Source: Pictodentalium vernedei (Eukaryota; Mollusca; Scaphopoda; Dentaliida; Dentaliidae). From it: DNA of 64,000 nt. The notes under the pieces are model-generated. The model was not told the origin of the DNA and searched no databases. It was given only the letters and a program-made list of their open reading frames with translations. Each line of letters starts with the position of its first letter. Position 1 is the stretch's first letter. The translations under genes and the position numbers were made by a program. This document shows, in pieces, positions 61,505 to 64,000 of the stretch. The DNA lies in assembly GCA_031216915.1 (NCBI GenBank), contig CM062290.1, positions 385,064,718 through 385,128,717 of the forward strand. The letters run 5' to 3'.

Positions 61505-61860
61505 AGCTGAAAATCATCCACTGAGTTCCAATGTGTTCTATGTGCCCTCTGGCACATAGAGCACATTGGAACTCAAGGGGCGAAATAGTAACACAGGTTC
61601 CCCTCACAAATTTGGTTGGCGGTAAAATGTGTTCTTTTTGTTGATAGTTGTCAAATGAATTGTTGAGTGTCCTTCTTGTAATTGTTTTTATAGAAATAAA
61701 GGTGTGAAATAAACATGCAACGACACAAGTGTGCCAATGGGTTAATCAACATGGCACTTGTGCCATTGTGGAAGGATAAAACTCTAGGGCTGCCATCTCT
61801 TGTTCTATCCTTCTGTGCTGGCACTTGTGCCATATCGATTAACCCCTTCACACATGTGTG
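61505..61860. repeat. Two hairpins
   Basis: GAGTTCCAATGTGTTCTATG against its complement (61511-61575) is the same motif as in the K6 element at 17857-17912. A second, around GTTAATCAACATGGCACTTG and GGCACTTGTGCCATATCGAT-TAACCCC (61739-61846), looks like a TTAA-type MITE. Confidence 0.6.
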
Positions 61861-61864
61861 TCAT

Positions 61865-62300
61865 TCTGTGTATTTACTCTATAACCTATATGCAATTAAC
61901 AGGTCAAATTTGCTTTGAGGGTATAGTAAATGGTTTGGTGTTTTTAAAGTATATTGAATTAACTGGTAGAGTGCTAGAAGTCACTACCAGGGCTCTATTG
62001 AAAAGTGCTGAAAGCTATTTTAGTGGCTTTACACTGTGTGCATTAGGTGGTCATTTATGCAGCAGTAAATAAAGAAATGGTCATTTAAAATTGTTATGTT
62101 ACAATTTATTGGAGAGTGCCAATAGGTACTCTCCAGTAAGTAGTAACAAAACAATTAATGATGAACAAAATCTTGCTAAACTACAGATCCCATTGCAGGC
62201 AGCATTGTACCTTTGAAAAAATAAGCTCATGTTACAACTCACTGTTGAAAAGTAATTTAGCACTCTACCAGTTAACAGGGTTATTCAGTTAACGGCAAAA
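61865..62300 (-). mobile_element. P fragment split by a D element
   Basis: ACTCTATAACCTATATGCAA, TTAACAGGTCAAATTTG and AGTAAATGGTTTGGTG lie left, and TTAACAGGGTTATTCAGTTAA lies right of D. Confidence 0.65.
61973..62271 (+). mobile_element. D element, long variant, TTAA-flanked
   Basis: CTGGTAGAGTGCTAGAAGTC to TTTAGCACTCTACCAG between TTAA repeats. It has one GGAGAGTGCCAATAGGTACTCTCC hairpin block. Confidence 0.85.
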
Positions 62301-62578
62301 GCGTTGTGTCCTTGGGCAAGACACTTTACCACCATTGCCCACGTGGGAGCACAGTGGCATTGTGGACTAAGGCGTACTGCACGTCGATGCACTTGTCTTC
62401 AACCGATGCTAACCCTGCTTGTGTGGAGTTAATATGTTGGGGAGCTGATAGTTGCTCGCTGTTCCTCAGTGGTTCTCTCCAGGTACTCCGGCTTCCTCCA
62501 CCCGTAAAACTGTCATGGTCATGATTCGCCATTGTGCAGAAGTCTGTGACCTTAAACACCCATAAATAAATAAATATA
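62301..62578 (+). mobile_element. SINE-A, head missing
   Basis: From GTTGTGTCCTTGGGCAAGAC to ACACCCATAAATAAATAAA. Confidence 0.88.
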
Positions 62579-62867
62579 ATAATTGAGGGATCATCAGCCA
62601 TGTTTTTTTTAGTAGTTTTAGTGGCTCTCCCTAGTCATGGTAGGTAAAATGTTAACTTCTAAATTCTTGTCGATATTCTTTCCCAAGAAAAGAATTCTCT
62701 TATTGCTAAAACAAATATAATTTGGACACTTTTATCAAGACTTTTCCTGAAAACGATGTTTGCGAGGAATCTAGCAATGGGGTTAGAAAATAGAAAATTT
62801 CAATTTTTATGGGTTGTGATCATTAAACCACTAATCAGCGGGGGATACGGGTGTTGCTGCACCTTGT
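62579..62867. other. No recognisable feature
   Basis: AT-rich single-copy sequence. Confidence 0.3.
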
Positions 62868-63049
62868 TAATTTATTTATTTATTTATTGGGGTTTAATGA
62901 CACTTTTGATAGTCAGAGTCACCTCGTGTTGGACAGTTTTACAGGTGGGGGAAGTCAGAGTACCCAGAGAGAACCACCAAACAATGGTGAGCAACTGTCA
63001 GGACTCCCCAACATACTAACTCCACACAAGCAGGGTTAGCATTAGTTAA
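62868..63049 (-). mobile_element. SINE-A, minus strand, cut by TH1
   Basis: The tail TTAATTTATTTATTTATTTA and body reach AGCAGGGTTAGCATTAGTTAA, where TH1 starts. The other side of TH1 is not SINE but an E element end, so the rest was lost. Confidence 0.82.
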
Positions 63050-63290
63050 CCCTTTACCCAATGCAGACAATATCAAAATTTATTATTTTAAATATCATTT
63101 TTTAATTTTTTTCAAAAAATTTCAACAAAACCATATCATGTGACCCCTCTTTGGAACGAGCTCAATGAGCTCGTTCCAAAGAGGGGTCACATGATATGGT
63201 TTTGTTGAAATATTTCGAAAAATAATATTTTTTCAGCTGCTGAATTTGCATATTACGCGGGCGGATGCAGGCAATTCGTTGGGTAAAGGG
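63050..63290 (+). mobile_element. TH1 hairpin MITE, complete
   Basis: TTAA at 63046-63049 and 63291-63294. The hairpin CCCCTCTTTGGAACGAGCTC-AATGAGCTC is nearly perfect. With 53549-53789 it is among the best preserved copies. Confidence 0.92.
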
Positions 63291-63295
63291 TTAAA

Positions 63296-63357
63296 GGCAG
63301 CAGCCATGACTAGATTTTCCTGAAAATATTTATAAAATACTCATCAGGTTGAGAGTT
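63296..63357 (+). mobile_element. E element, right end
   Basis: GCAGCCATGACTAGATTTTC, TGAAAATATTTATAAAATAC and GGTTGAGAGTTAGA. Confidence 0.55.
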
Positions 63358-63539
63358 AGAAGTAAGAATCCTTTTAAAAACATTACTGGATTATATTGCA
63401 TTCACAATCTTTGTGATACTGAAGACATTTCTTTTATTGAGCTTCCTTTTCTGTGAAAAACATTGCTTTTGTAATCCTTTGTGATGTCATTCTAAGAGAA
63501 GGAAATTTTCTTGGGAAATATTGCCATAACATTTCTTTT

Positions 63540-64000
63540 TACTCCCCAGATGGAAGCATCTTAAATCCTGGTTGTCCATCCTTTCATTTGTCTGTCTGCC
63601 CATTTGTTTGTCCGAATGTCAAGAAAATTGTATCTTAGTTATGACTCAAAAATTAATTTAGCTGGATGGATTTTCACAAACTACACACAAGGTTAAATGA
63701 CAAAGGGAATTTGTGTTGTGTAGCACCAGCAGGTCTGAATGACCAGGGTCAAGGTCACATGATTATGAAAAAGTTTGTCTGTTGGTATGGAAAATTGAGT
63801 TTTGGTGATAACTCCTTAATGGCAAGGTGGATTTTTACAAAACTTGGCACAATGGTAAAGGTCAAAAGGAATGTGTGTTGTGCTGCACCACTAGGTACAA
63901 ATGACATCAGTCAAAGTTACATGATTATGAAAAATTCTGTCTGTCCATCCCAGGACGTCTTGCAAATGGTGTCTCAGTCATAACTGCAATTGCAAGGTGG
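63540..64000 (+). repeat. Array-type repeat, runs off the window
   Basis: The leader ACTCCCCAGATGGAAGCATC and TTTGTCTGTCTGCCC are followed by two units of about 175 bp (GGTGGATTTT or GGATGGATTTTCACAAACT, GGTCAAGGTCACATGATTAT). It continues past 64000. Confidence 0.65.

Overview
This is a eukaryotic, AT-rich, gene-poor stretch packed with transposable elements. It is almost certainly from a marine invertebrate. A mollusc or other lophotrochozoan is my best guess, because the window carries rolling-circle-like repeats with AGCTCAACTT / AAGTTGAGCT termini, internal 160-340 bp tandem arrays and runs of GTCC, which I remember as common in molluscan genomes. No complete host gene, bacterial operon, functional rRNA/tRNA locus or CRISPR array is visible. 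Element family names used below (SINE-A, TH1, D, P, Q, K6 and so on) are my own labels for groups of copies seen in this window.

Protein-coding relics are few. A 5'-truncated non-LTR retrotransposon at about 12.1-14.5 kb has a reverse transcriptase with intact catalytic motifs, then one in-frame stop and one frameshift. An internally deleted Penelope-like element at 45.1-45.9 kb (minus strand) keeps a GIY-YIG endonuclease end and a complete hammerhead ribozyme motif. Four short open segments with splice-like borders (3.6, 14.5, 23.0 and 25.7 kb) are weak host-exon candidates.

Short retroelements dominate. SINE-A has a tRNA-like head, a conserved body and an AATA-type tail, with about 25 copies on both strands, many with exact 10-14 bp target duplications. 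One copy at 44.06-44.47 kb carries a 5S-rRNA-derived head on the same body and tail. SINE-B has a hairpin head with the same 3' tail, and SINE-C is a different tRNA-derived family. A miniature LTR element (TRIM) at 0.65-1.04, 4.46-4.77 and 51.9-52.3 kb has 143 bp LTRs that contain a tRNA-like pol III promoter, and a tRNA-Pro type primer-binding site.

Non-autonomous DNA transposons come next: two TTAA-flanked hairpin families (TH1, TH2) with the same termini and core but different arms; TTAA-flanked families D and E; TA-flanked families P (pogo/Tigger-like) and F; 8-bp-TSD hAT-like families; a 6-bp-TSD family (K6); and long hairpin elements (C and single copies). Helentron-like elements and related repeats carry large internal tandem arrays at 8.1-9.7, 11.0-11.7, 21.0-22.3, 33.6-34.4, 36.4-37.0, 46.1-48.1, 54.2-56.0, 56.9-58.2 and 59.5-61.5 kb. 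Two minisatellites stand apart: a 36-bp unit at 18.8-20.05 kb and a 22-bp unit with regular spacers at 26.75-27.86 kb.

The layout is a deeply nested record of insertions. Examples are a P element split by three SINEs (1.6-3.0 kb), a SINE split by two DNA transposons (38.9-40.1 kb), a D element inside a D element with a SINE in each (43.4-44.7 kb), and a P element holding a Helentron-like element and a SINE (54.1-56.6 kb). These nestings give a relative order of activity. They also expose the pre-insertion target sequence, which fixes several target-site duplications directly.
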